The position numbers and the translations under genes were made by a program. Below the pieces are notes generated by a model. That model was not told the origin of the DNA. It saw only the letters and a list, made by a program, of their open reading frames with translations, and made no database searches. A DNA stretch of 64,000 nucleotides from JAJAZB01 sp964244295 (lineage in GTDB: Bacteria > Bacteroidota > Bacteroidia > Cytophagales > Spirosomataceae): the NCBI GenBank assembly GCA_964244295.1, contig CAXTIG010000035.1, positions 1-64,000 of the forward strand, read 5' to 3'. This document shows positions 17,168-26,200 of the stretch, one piece after another. The first letter of the stretch is position 1; each line of letters begins with the position of its first letter.

Positions 17168-18442
17168 TCATCGCCCCGCTTGCCCCAACCCCTCCAACCG
17201 CCGAATACTCTGCACCATCGCCCGGACGGTGTGGTAGTTGATTTTCCAGGAATGGCTTAGGTGCGTCCAGATGGGCTGGCCTTGCCGCGTCATCAGCGGC
17301 CACCATTCGCCGACGGGGTGGTTGATCATCCGGTCGAATACGAAGCGGTGAACGGACTCGTAGGCGCGAATAAATTTTTCATCCCCGAAAAGCCGGTAGG
17401 CATCGAGCAGGCCGATGAGTACCTCGGCCTGTTGCCAGAATTCCTTCTCCTGGTCGTACACCGGGCCGGCGTGAGAACCTTCAACGAACACCCCGCCCCA
17501 TTCCCAATCGATACCGTAGTCCACGACGTGGTCAAGGGCCTTGCGGAGCAACGGATGGTACGGCTCGGCGGGCAGGCCGAGTACGTTGAGGGCGTGGAGG
17601 AGCAGCCAAGCAAATTCGGCGTTGTGGCCGTAGCTGGTGTTGTCGTCGGCGGCCCCTTTCTGGCCTTCGGGGTTAAAGCGGTCCCAGCCCCAGACCACCA
17701 CGAACTTGATCTGCGGGGCCACCCGCCAGTCGGCCCAGAACTGCGGAATGCCGGTGCCGTAAGTCGGGTGCATGATTTTTTCGGTGAGCAACGAAATCAC
17801 CTCCAGCAACTTACGCCGGTGAACCTCCTGCCCGGATGCTTCGTATAGCGTCGTGAAGGCTTCCATCAGGTGCATGTGGACGTCGAGGGTTTTGCGGTCA
17901 CCCCCGGCGGCACCCGGCCCGGCCCGCGTCCAGTCGCGGGCGAACACCTCGAAATACCCGCCGTAGCGGGTGTCAGCGGCGTGTTTTTGGAGCAAATCGA
18001 AGGTTTTCCCGGCGTAGTCGAGGCCGCGTAGGTCGCCGGTGGCTAGGGTGTACTCGCTCAGGGCGTAGATTGCGAAGCTCTGGCCGTAGGCGATTTTCTG
18101 GTCGTTAAGCACCTCGCCCCGGCGGTTGGTCATCCAGAAAAAGCCGCCGTGTTCCCTATCCCAGAGGTTTTTTAAGAGGTACTCCACGCCGTGCCGGGCG
18201 AGGTTGGCGAGCGCACCGTCGCCGTACCCGGCGCGGTGGGCCGAGGCGTAGGTATACACCGAGCGGGTCTGGGCGATGAGCGATTTTTCATCTTCGCCGC
18301 TGTCGCGCCCGTGCTGGTCGAAGTGAGTGAGGAAACCGCCGTGCGTGGCATCGACGGTGCGGCTGGTCCAGAAGGGGAGGAGTTCCTGGGTGAGGTGATG
18401 GCGGGCCTCGTCACGGAGGTGGGGGAGAGTGTTGGGGGACAT
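17168..18442 (-). CDS. AGE family epimerase (cellobiose/mannobiose 2-epimerase-like)
   Basis: A 424-aa cytoplasmic protein without signal peptide. The (alpha/alpha)6 barrel family is shown by GGFLTHFD, GGFFWMTNRRG, YGQSFAIYALSEY, TYGHNAEFAWLL, KEFWQQAE and HSWKINYHT. The conserved histidines are those proposed as general acid/base in N-acylglucosamine and cellobiose 2-epimerases. Length suits cellobiose 2-epimerases (about 390-420 aa). The PfkB kinase gene lies just upstream on the same strand, so the pair may handle a sugar released from a disaccharide. Confidence 0.88.
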   Translation of the reverse strand: MSPNTLPHLRDEARHHLTQELLPFWTSRTVDATHGGFLTHFDQHGRDSGEDEKSLIAQTRSVYTYASAHRAGYGDGALANLARHGVEYLLKNLWDREHGGFFWMTNRRGEVLNDQKIAYGQSFAIYALSEYTLATGDLRGLDYAGKTFDLLQKHAADTRYGGYFEVFARDWTRAGPGAAGGDRKTLDVHMHLMEAFTTLYEASGQEVHRRKLLEVISLLTEKIMHPTYGTGIPQFWADWRVAPQIKFVVVWGWDRFNPEGQKGAADDNTSYGHNAEFAWLLLHALNVLGLPAEPYHPLLRKALDHVVDYGIDWEWGGVFVEGSHAGPVYDQEKEFWQQAEVLIGLLDAYRLFGDEKFIRAYESVHRFVFDRMINHPVGEWWPLMTRQGQPIWTHLSHSWKINYHTVRAMVQSIRRLEGLGQAGR

Positions 18443-18457
18443 GGTAAAAAATGGTTT

Positions 18458-18673
18458 CCAGCCGCGTCATTGCGAGCACAGGCGACCGAGACGAGCGAAG
18501 CGAGAATTGGTCGCCGACGCGAAGCAATCCCCTCCCGAAGACAAGAAAGCTAAAACCAAACAACTGCCTGACGCTACCGTGCGACGGACCGTTTGGTCTC
18601 CGGGCGGGGATTGCCGCGCTCCGGGTTCAAAACTTCGTTTCACTCATTTCTCCGCTCGCAATGACGCGGCTGG
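18458..18673. repeat. Composite 216-bp inverted-repeat element, gtcattgcgag type
   Basis: Outer arms 18458-18477 and 18654-18673 are perfect 20-bp inverted copies (ccagccgcgtcattgcgagc). Inside, gaagcaatcccctcccg pairs with cgggcggggattgc. It fills the gap between the epimerase and kinase genes. Its right arm forms the last nine codons and stop of the kinase gene. Confidence 0.88.
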
Positions 18674-19660
18674 AGAGGCGTTCAGCACCAAAACCTCCCC
18701 CAGCGTAGCCGTGCCCGTCTGCCCGATTTTTTGCACCGTCACGGCGGCGGCCAGGTTAGCTACGCGAAGAGCGTCGGTGGGGGAGGCCCTAACTCCCAGG
18801 CAGGCCGCCAGCGCCGCCACGACCGTATCGCCCGCCCCGACGGGGTCGAGGTTGCCCCGCAGCGGCAGGCCCGGTTCGGTGTACACGTCGAGTTGTCCGA
18901 CGTAGACAAGGCCCTGTTCTCCCCGCGTGATGACCACCGGCCCGCCCATGGTGTTGCGCAGCGACTCCCCATGCCGAAGGCACCAGTCCAAGGTGTCGTG
19001 CGGATCCGTTTCGAGTAGTCGGGCGAGTTCGGCGGTGTTGACTTTCAGCGTCGCGCCACGCACCAGCAACCCAAAATCCCGCAAATCGGCTACAACCCGG
19101 CAGGCCGGATAGTGGGCCAGGAGCCTGTTCAACATCCCGATGCGGGCACCGTCGAGCAGGGGATTGGGAAATTGCTGGTTGACCACGAGCATGTCGAGGG
19201 CGGTCAGGGCTTGTTCTAAACGGGCGAGTACCTCGTTGAAAACGGCCTCGGGAAGCACGTTGTGCGTACCGAAATCCAGTCGGTGGGTTTCGCCTGCTGA
19301 GGCGTGGGGCTTGGTGTACGTGCAGGTGTCCCAACCGGGCGTGTCGAGCAGGGCCGTGGTATCGACGCCGAGCGAATCGAGCAGGTGCCGCAACTCGCGC
19401 CCGAACACGTCCCGGCCCGCGCAGCCAAACACCCGGAGGGTACCGATGCCCAGCGCGGCGAGGTTTTGCACCACGTTGCCCGCTCCGCCGGGAGCCGTGC
19501 GGGGGCTACTGGCCCAGTGTACTTCCCGGCCCGTTTCCAACGAAAATTCGCCGGTTTGTTCCTGAACCTGGTAGTAAAAATCAACCGCAAAATCGCCGAT
19601 GATGCCCACGCGCAGGGGAGCGAAGCGGGCGAAAAGGGCGGTGAGGTCGGGGTTGGTCAT
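18644..19660 (-). CDS. PfkB family carbohydrate kinase
   Basis: A 338-aa ribokinase-fold protein. The N-terminal substrate motif GGAGNV and the C-terminal anion-hole motif DPVGAGDT, with its catalytic Asp, are both present. It resembles the kinase half of RfaE/HldE (ADP-heptose synthesis) and related sugar kinases, but lacks a nucleotidyltransferase domain. The last nine residues (SPAASLRAEK region) and the stop come from the neighbouring repeat, so the natural C-terminus has probably been replaced. The catalytic core is unaffected. It is probably co-transcribed with the AGE epimerase. Confidence 0.87.
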   Translation of the reverse strand: MTNPDLTALFARFAPLRVGIIGDFAVDFYYQVQEQTGEFSLETGREVHWASSPRTAPGGAGNVVQNLAALGIGTLRVFGCAGRDVFGRELRHLLDSLGVDTTALLDTPGWDTCTYTKPHASAGETHRLDFGTHNVLPEAVFNEVLARLEQALTALDMLVVNQQFPNPLLDGARIGMLNRLLAHYPACRVVADLRDFGLLVRGATLKVNTAELARLLETDPHDTLDWCLRHGESLRNTMGGPVVITRGEQGLVYVGQLDVYTEPGLPLRGNLDPVGAGDTVVAALAACLGVRASPTDALRVANLAAAVTVQKIGQTGTATLGEVLVLNASPAASLRAEK

Positions 19661-19691
19661 GGGGGAAAAATTTTCAAAGTTGTGCGCATTT

Positions 19692-19754
19692 TGTCACCCT
19701 GAGCTTGTCGAAGCGGACGCCGCGCGGGGCCGGTTCGACAAGCTCAGGGTGACA
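19692..19754. repeat. Palindrome gtcaccctgagcttgtcgaa, 21-bp stem
   Basis: Perfect 21-bp arms (tgtcaccctgagcttgtcga at the left) enclose a GC-rich loop carrying gcggacgccgcgcgggg, a module shared with the 17.0-kb repeat. It sits between the kinase start and the MBL-fold gene, whose stop codon is only 4 bp away. Confidence 0.9.
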
Positions 19755-19758
19755 GCCT

Positions 19759-20643
19759 TCACAAAAATGCCGACAGTGGCCCGGTTTCCAAGACTCGAAA
19801 CCCTCTTTCGGTCTGTTGCACGGTGTAGGCTTCGTGAACGGGGTCGTGATCGCTGACCAGAACCCAGGCTTTTTCGGCGGCTTGGGTCAGGAAAGCCGTT
19901 TTTTCTTCCATCGTCACCAGCGGGCGGACGTCGTAACTCATCACGTAGTTGACGGGCACGTGGGCAGTGGTGGGGATGAGGTCGGCGGCGAAGACGACGG
20001 TTTTTCCGGCAACCTCGATCTGGGGCATGAGCATTTTTTCGGTGTGGCCGTCGGCGAGTAAAATTGAGAATTGAGAGTTGAGAATTGAGAATTGAGAATT
20101 TCTGGTTTCATCCCCTGCCTCCTGCCCCAAGCCCCACGCCAAAAATTGCAGGTGTCCGCTTTCCTGAATGGGCCGCAGGTTTTCGGTCAAAAACGTGGCT
20201 CTTTCGCGGGGGTTGGGGTTCATCGCCCAGGCCCAGTGCGCCGGGTGTGCCCAGTAGCGGGCGTTGGGAAAGGTTAGTTCGTAGCCGTCGCGGCGGGTGT
20301 TCCACTGCGTAGCCCCGCCGACGTGGTCGAAGTGCAGGTGGGTGGGGAGCACGTCGGTTACGTCGGCGGGCGAGAATCCGGCTTTTTTTAGGGAACCGAT
20401 CAGGTTTCCCTCGCCGTGGCGGGAGTAATACGCCTGCCAGCGGGCGTCCTGCTTGTCGCCCATGCCGCAGTCGATCAGGATCAGGCGGGGACCGTCTTCG
20501 ACCAGCAGGCAGCGCATGGCGAACGAAACGTGGTTCTGATCGTCGGGCGTGAGCAGTTTTTGCCAGATCACTTTCGGCACCACGCCAAACATGGTGCCGC
20601 CGTCGAGTTTGAAGTGACCGGCGTCGAGGATGTGAAGTTGCAT
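19759..20643 (-). CDS. MBL-fold metallo-hydrolase with a repeat-derived insertion
   Basis: A 294-aa metallo-beta-lactamase-fold enzyme. The zinc motif THLHFDHVGG is at 101-110, with further ligands in ADGHTEKM (about 197-204), FAADLIPT and SDHDPVH. Lactonases and related hydrolases have this layout. Residues 182-195 read NSQFSILNSQFSI and are encoded by a run of gagaattgagaatt repeats, the same low-complexity type seen between genes elsewhere. It sits in the loop before the third zinc motif and keeps the frame, so the enzyme may tolerate it. Confidence 0.87.
   Translation of the reverse strand: MQLHILDAGHFKLDGGTMFGVVPKVIWQKLLTPDDQNHVSFAMRCLLVEDGPRLILIDCGMGDKQDARWQAYYSRHGEGNLIGSLKKAGFSPADVTDVLPTHLHFDHVGGATQWNTRRDGYELTFPNARYWAHPAHWAWAMNPNPRERATFLTENLRPIQESGHLQFLAWGLGQEAGDETRNSQFSILNSQFSILLADGHTEKMLMPQIEVAGKTVVFAADLIPTTAHVPVNYVMSYDVRPLVTMEEKTAFLTQAAEKAWVLVSDHDPVHEAYTVQQTERGFRVLETGPLSAFL
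20061..20101. repeat. aattgag repeat inserted inside the MBL-fold gene
   Basis: Five tandem imperfect copies of a 7-nt unit (gagaatt) lie entirely within the coding sequence and are translated in frame. Similar AT-rich tandem units appear between genes at 45.3 and 50.0 kb. Confidence 0.9.
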
Positions 20644-20717
20644 TCGCAGTTGGGGAATGACATTTTTGAAAGCAAAACAACGAGCCGAATTTGGCGTTTT
20701 TCTTTCATGTAACCGAT

Positions 20718-20777
20718 TCTGCGTCTCCGCGTCTCTGCGCGCTATTCATTTTTACGCAGAGAGGCGGAGACGCAGAA
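20718..20777. repeat. Palindrome ctgcgtctccgcgtctctg
   Basis: The 23-bp arms at 20718-20740 and 20755-20777 differ at one position. It lies between two divergent starts (MBL-fold and patatin), ending 19 bp before the patatin ATG. It may affect translation initiation or mark a promoter region. Confidence 0.88.
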
Positions 20778-20796
20778 ATTTGATAATCAAACCGAT

Positions 20797-21594
20797 ATGA
20801 AAATTGGATTTGTACTCTCCGGCGGCGGCGCGCGCGGAATCGCCCACCTGGGCGTGTTGAAAGCCCTCGACGAAATGGGCCTGAAACCCGACCACATCGC
20901 CGGGAGCAGCGCCGGGGCGGTGGCCGGGGCCATGTTTGCCGCCGGGTACAGTCCCGACGAAACCCTCGACATTCTACAAAGCACCAACCTGCTGCGTTTC
21001 GTGCGCCCGGCCCTGAGCCGGATGGGTCTGCTCAAACTCGACAAGTGCGAAGACCTCTACCGACGCTACCTGCCCGAGGACACGTTTGAAGCCCTGCACC
21101 TGCCGCTTACCATCGCCACAACCGATTTGATGGGGGGAAAAACGGTGTATTTCAACGAAGGCCCGCTCATCCGGCCCTTGCTCGCGTCGTGCTGCCTGCC
21201 GGGGGTTTTCGAGCCGATGCTCCACCAGCAGCGGTTTTACGTGGACGGTGGCGTACTCAACAACATGCCGCTCGACCCCTTGGAAGAGTGCTGCGATTTT
21301 TTCGTGGGCAGTCACGTCAACCCCTTCGGCACCACCGAACGGCCCATCACGTCGATGAAAGGTGTGCTGGAACGCACGCTGTACCTGGCCATCAACAAAA
21401 GTTCGCAGCAGCAATTTGCCAAGTACCACCTCCTCATCGAACCGCCCGCCTTGAAAAATTATACGGTGTTCGATATCAAAAAAGCGCGGGAGATTTTCCG
21501 GGTGGGGTATGTGTACACGCGGGGGCTGGGGCCGCAGGTGGAGAAGTTGTTGGGGGTGGGTGAGTTTGAGGGTTTGAAGAGTTTGAGTGTTTGA
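20797..21594 (+). CDS. Patatin-like phospholipase, short single-domain form
   Basis: A 265-aa RssA/NTE-type patatin. GGGARG (9-14) forms the oxyanion hole, GSSAG (36-40) carries nucleophile Ser38, and VDGG carries the catalytic Asp150. No signal peptide is seen, so it is probably a cytoplasmic lysophospholipase or esterase. The final ~11 codons, GEFEGLKSLSV, and the stop are encoded by a gtttgagg repeat whose inverted partner lies 100 bp downstream, so the original C-terminus may have been overwritten. Confidence 0.9.
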   Translation: MKIGFVLSGGGARGIAHLGVLKALDEMGLKPDHIAGSSAGAVAGAMFAAGYSPDETLDILQSTNLLRFVRPALSRMGLLKLDKCEDLYRRYLPEDTFEALHLPLTIATTDLMGGKTVYFNEGPLIRPLLASCCLPGVFEPMLHQQRFYVDGGVLNNMPLDPLEECCDFFVGSHVNPFGTTERPITSMKGVLERTLYLAINKSSQQQFAKYHLLIEPPALKNYTVFDIKKAREIFRVGYVYTRGLGPQVEKLLGVGEFEGLKSLSV

Positions 21595-21721
21595 AGTTCT
21601 TTGGCATCTGTCATCCCTTTTTTGTCGGACCAGGGCTGAAGCGACAGCCTGGCAATAAGAAAGCCCACCCCTTACGATGGGGGTGGGCTTTTTAACGCTC
21701 AAACTTTTCAAACCCTCAAAC
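21563..21721. repeat. gtttgagggtttgaag inverted repeat around a terminator
   Basis: The left arm (21563-21588) and right arm (21696-21721) are imperfect inverted copies. The left arm is translated as the end of the patatin and the right arm stops 5 bp before the SusD stop codon. A conventional terminator lies between the arms. Confidence 0.8.
21661..21693 (+). terminator. Bidirectional terminator between patatin and SusD genes
   Basis: Stem aagcccaccc / gggtgggctt with a 10-nt loop is followed by T5 on the plus strand. On the minus strand the stem is followed by a weaker T-rich run. It suits the convergent arrangement here. Confidence 0.85.
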
Positions 21722-21726
21722 TAAAA

Positions 21727-23130
21727 TCAGTAACCCTCGTTTTGTGTCAAATTAGGGTTGGCATCGCGTTCACGCTGCGGGATGGGCAGGATCAACTTCG
21801 GATTGTTCCAGGCCAGCGCAGTTGAAATCGGACGGCGGGTGCGCTTCAGGTCGTGAAGCAGGTGCCCTTCGAAGGCCAGCTCCAGTCTGCGCTCCTTCAG
21901 GATGGCATCCAGGGTCAGCGTGGCGAGCGGGGCCAGACCAACGCGTTCGCGCAGGATGTTGATGTCGTTTTCGGGGGTATCACCAACGGTCGTTCGTAGG
22001 CGGAAGTTGCACTCCGCACGGGTCAAGGCCATCTCGGCCAGGCGAATGACGGGCACGTTCCCGAAGCGATCCAGGAACTTTGAGGTAAACACGCGAGTGC
22101 CCGACCCGTTGAAGAAAGTACCGCGCAGGTCGCCCGCTTCGTAAAGCTGCCGGTGGCGGGGTTGAATTCGGATGTCACTGCGACCAGCCGTACCCGGCAG
22201 GCTACCGATGGTGGTGCCGTAAAACGTGTTGAGGTCGCTGGCTCCGTCCTGTTCGGTGATGCGCACGGTAAAGATGTGCTCCGGGGTGTTCTGGGAGCTT
22301 TGCGTAAACAGAAAGTTATTGTACAAACTCGTCCAATCGCCCACTAGGCCGAAATTTTCGGAGAGAATCACCCGGTTGGCCGCGTCGCGGGCAGCGGCGT
22401 AGTTCTGCTGCATGAGGTACACCCGCGAGAGCATCCCGGCTGCCAGGCCCTTGTTGGCGTAGTAGTTGTTGGCCAGGGGCAGTAGAGCCTCGGCCTTTGT
22501 CAGGTCGTCGATTACCTGCGCGTACACCTGCGCTACCGAACTCCGGCTCACCGCCAGGGCAGCAATGTCGGCGGGCGTGGGGTCCGAGATTTTGGTGGGC
22601 GTCAGCACCAGGGGTACGCCGGGGTTGGCAGCGTTGGCGGCGTCGCCGCCGTCGCCCCAGGTTTTGGCGTACAGCCGCACCAGTTCAAAGTAAATCATGC
22701 CCCGCAGGCAGCGGGCTTCGCCCTCGACCCGGCCCCGGCTGCCTTCCACCACTTTAGGGAGGTTGGCCAATACGTTGTTGGCCCGGTTGATGGCGTTGTA
22801 GGAGGCATTCCAGGTGGCCGTCACCTGGGTGTTGTTGGCTAGAATGGCTTTGTTCCAAATGTCGCGGTGCGAAGCGAACGTGCCCGCAAAGCGTACCTCG
22901 CCATTGTCGCCGAGCAAGTCGGGGATGTACTGAAAAGCCCCGCCGAACACGTTGACGCTCTGCACACCGTCGTAGGTACCAATGAGGGCACCCGTCACAT
23001 CGCCCGACGTGGTTAGGGCAGTGGCGGCGTCGATGGTCTGGGTAGGTAGAACCTCCAGTTTATCGGCGCAGGAGGCCAGGGTCAGCAGACCCATCGCCAA
23101 AAAAGAAGATTTAACGAGAATTCGTTTCAT
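21727..23130 (-). CDS. SusD/RagB family outer-membrane lipoprotein
   Basis: A 467-aa protein starting at the ATG at 23128-23130, which opens a lipoprotein signal (MGLLTLASC, Cys at about 21). TPR-like helices follow, and family features include RCLRGMIYFELVRLYAKTWGD, ILRERVGLAPL and ILKERRLELAFEGHLLHDLKR near the C-terminus. It would cap the SusC barrel encoded immediately upstream and bind its ligand at the surface. The ligand is not evident from neighbours: no glycosidase is linked. Confidence 0.93.
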   Translation of the reverse strand: MKRILVKSSFLAMGLLTLASCADKLEVLPTQTIDAATALTTSGDVTGALIGTYDGVQSVNVFGGAFQYIPDLLGDNGEVRFAGTFASHRDIWNKAILANNTQVTATWNASYNAINRANNVLANLPKVVEGSRGRVEGEARCLRGMIYFELVRLYAKTWGDGGDAANAANPGVPLVLTPTKISDPTPADIAALAVSRSSVAQVYAQVIDDLTKAEALLPLANNYYANKGLAAGMLSRVYLMQQNYAAARDAANRVILSENFGLVGDWTSLYNNFLFTQSSQNTPEHIFTVRITEQDGASDLNTFYGTTIGSLPGTAGRSDIRIQPRHRQLYEAGDLRGTFFNGSGTRVFTSKFLDRFGNVPVIRLAEMALTRAECNFRLRTTVGDTPENDINILRERVGLAPLATLTLDAILKERRLELAFEGHLLHDLKRTRRPISTALAWNNPKLILPIPQRERDANPNLTQNEGY

Positions 23131-23154
23131 GGAAAATTTTGGTGGTTGATGGGG

Positions 23155-23213
23155 AGCGGTGAGAAGTGCGCTGTTAAATTCAGTTGAAAGCATCTTACAT
23201 CTCACCTTTCACC
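23155..23213. repeat. Imperfect palindrome agcggtgagaagtg between SusC and SusD
   Basis: Left gcggtgagaagtg and right catctcacctttcaccg mirror each other imperfectly. It belongs to the same ggtga type as the spacer of the other SusCD pair (29990-30064). It may tune SusD relative to SusC. Confidence 0.55.
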
Positions 23214-23216
23214 GTT

Positions 23217-26200
23217 TTAGAATCCAAGGTTCAGGCCAACGAGGAACGTGCGCGGTTGAGGCGGGGTGTAAAAGTCGTTGCCCTGGGCCACATTCGTCGT
23301 GAAGTCGTCGGAGTTTACTTCAGGATCCCAGCCGTTGTACTTCGTAAACGTAAGCAGGTTCATCCCGGAGAAATAAATCCGGGCTTTTTCGATTCCAATC
23401 TTTCGGGAGAGCGTACCGGGCAGGTTGTAGCCCAGCGTGACCGTGCGCAAACGCACAAAATCGCCCTTGACGATGTACCGGCTGGAAGCCTGGTTGCCAT
23501 TAGGTTCCAGGTAGCGGGCTTCGGGTACGTCGGTGTTGGGATTTTGGGCCGTCCAGGCGCGGAGTTGATCCTTAGTCTGATTGTCTTCATAAATCCCGTT
23601 ACCCGACGAGTACTGGCCCACGCCAAAGAAGTTGAGGTTGTTGCCAAACACACCGTTGAAGAACATCGTCAGGTCGAGGTTGCCAAACTTGAACGTGTTG
23701 GTGAGGCCTCCCACGAATTTGGGATTTGGATTGCCGAACACTACGCGCTGGGCCTCCGAGTACACGTTGGTGGTCGTGCGGTCGCGGGTACCATCGGTGG
23801 GATTCTCGGTGTTTTTATACCAGAGCGCATCGCCATTGGCCGGATCCACGCCGGCGTACTCCGGCACGAACCACACCCCGATGGGCTGGCCTTCCACGGC
23901 CCGGTTGGCGAAGCCCCCGATGCCGGCCTCGATTACTTGCTTGTTGATGTTGGTCACTTTGTTGCGGTTGGCGGCCACGTTGAACGAGGTCGTCCAGGAG
24001 AATTTCCCGACCAGGTTCTGGGTGTTGAGCACCAACTCGATCCCCTTGTTTTCCAGGTCACCCACGTTGCGGAACTGGGTGGTAAAACCCGACGAGGACG
24101 GAATGTTCACGTTGAGCAACAGGTCGGAGGTTTTTTTGATGTAGTAGTCTACCTCGCCGTTGAGACGGTTGTTGAAAAATCCGAAGTCCAGGCCCACGTC
24201 GGTTTGGGTGGTGGTTTCCCACTTCAGGTCGGGGTTCCCAATCTGCGAGGGAGCCTGACCACCCAGTCCCGAGTACACCGTGCCCCCGAACAAGCCCAGT
24301 TGGGGGAAGTTGCCGACTTCCGCGTTGCCCGTAATGCCGTAGCTGGCGCGGAGTTTGAGGAAACTCAGGGGTTGGAAATTCTTCAGGAAAGCCTCCTCGG
24401 TCAGCACCCAGCCCGCCGAAACGGCCGGGAAAAACCCGTAGCGGGCATTTTTACCAAAGCGCGAAGAACCATCGACCCGTCCACTGAGCGAGAGGAGGTA
24501 CTTGTCGGCAAATTTGTAGTTGGCCCGCAGGAAGTACGACAGAAATCGAAAGTTGGTTTCGCTCGAATTCCCACTCGAAATCGTCCCGGCACTGGCGAGG
24601 CGCTGGTAGGCGTCGGAAGGAAACTGGGTACCTTCCACCGAGTTGAACTTCGATTGCGACTGCTGATACGACATCCCCAGGGTGGCACCGATGGAGTGCA
24701 CCCCAAAGACTTTGTCGTAGGTAAAATAATTGTTAGTCGTGTAGTTGACTATCCCGGCGTAAGTGTTGGAGCCAATCCCACGGGCGGCGCGGGTTTGGTT
24801 GCGGACGGTCTGGCTCCCAAAATACCCTTCTTCCTGCTGGTTGAGGATGTCGACCCCCAGTTCGCTGCGGAAGCGGAGGGCGGGGAGAATCTGAACCTGT
24901 GCGTAGCCCTGCAGGAGGTTCCGGTAGCTGATGGCGCTGAACGAGGCGTAATTGATGCTGATAAACGGATTGTAGTACAGCGGGATGTTGACATCGCCCG
25001 GAGGGGTACCCGAAGGCAGACCCGTTTCCGGATCTTCAAACGGAGTCAGTGGCGTGATGGCCGAGGCCTGCACGGGGTTCGAGAAGGCATTGTCGCCGGG
25101 GAGTCGCTTATTTTCAGTCCGCGCCAGGCTCATGTTCAGGCCCACGTTCAGCCAGTTGTTGGCTTGCTGGTCGATGTTTACCCGGCCGGTGTAGCGCTTG
25201 AGGGCGTTGCCGATGATGGTACCTTTCTGGTCGAGGTACTGACCCGAAATGTAAAATTTGGTTTTGTCGTTTCCGCCGCTGAACTGCAGATCCATCTGGT
25301 TGATGCCGCCCTGCGAGAAAGCGCGATCCTGCCAGTCGTAGTCGCCTTGCTTAGCCGTGCCGTAGGTTCCGTAACTGTAGTAATCCAGAAAACCATCGGG
25401 GCCAAACACGTACTGCGTATCCGAACTTGGATCGGCTGGATTGACCCCGTTGCGACGGTCGCTATTTCCAGTGGCTATTTTAAAGAAATCAATGAATTCC
25501 TGGGCATTCAAGAAATCCACCCGACGGGCGGCGTTGCTGATACCCCCCTGGTAATTGAGCGAGATGTTGGTTTTGCCCGCCTTGCCTTTCTTGGTTGTGA
25601 TGAGTACCACGCCGTTGGCCGCCCGCGAGCCGTAAATGGCCGCCGCGCTGGCGTCTTTCAACACCTCGATCGATTCGACGTCGTTGAAGTTGATGTCGGC
25701 CAGGGGGTTGGTATCCCCGCCGTAGGTGCTCAGGTCACCCGTGGTCACGGGGATGCCATCGACCACGTAGAACGGTTGGCTACTCGCCGAAATCGACGAA
25801 CTGCCCCGTACCCGCACCGTGACACCCTGGCCGAGTTTTCCGGTTCCGGCGTTGACGTACACCCCGGCGGCCCGGCCTTGCAGAGCCTGATCCACACTAG
25901 GGGTGGGCATGTTCTGAATTTCGGTGCCTTTCACCTGGGCGATATTGCCCGTCAAATCGCGCTTAATCTGCGAGCCGTAGCCCGTCACGACCACCTCACT
26001 CAGGCTGGCGGCGTCGGCCACCAGGGTGACATCGAGTGCCGTGCGACTCCCGACCACGATTTCCTGGCGGGTAAAGCCCACGTAGCTAAATAGGAGCGTG
26101 GCGTTGTCGGGAATACTCAGGCGGTAATTGCCGGAGGCGTCGGTGGTGGTGCCCTGGTTGCTGCCTTTCACGAGTACGGACACGCCCACGAGCGGCGAGG

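Noticed and set aside
11087..19660. A single polysaccharide-utilisation locus made of lyase, barrel, epimerase and kinase
   Set aside because: The genes lie on different strands, are separated by repeats, and lack a SusD gene. Only the epimerase-kinase pair looks linked.
23184..26093. A 969-codon open frame antisense to SusC
   Set aside because: The minus-strand product is an unmistakable SusC with signal, plug and barrel. The plus-strand frame has no recognisable motif and begins inside a spacer repeat.
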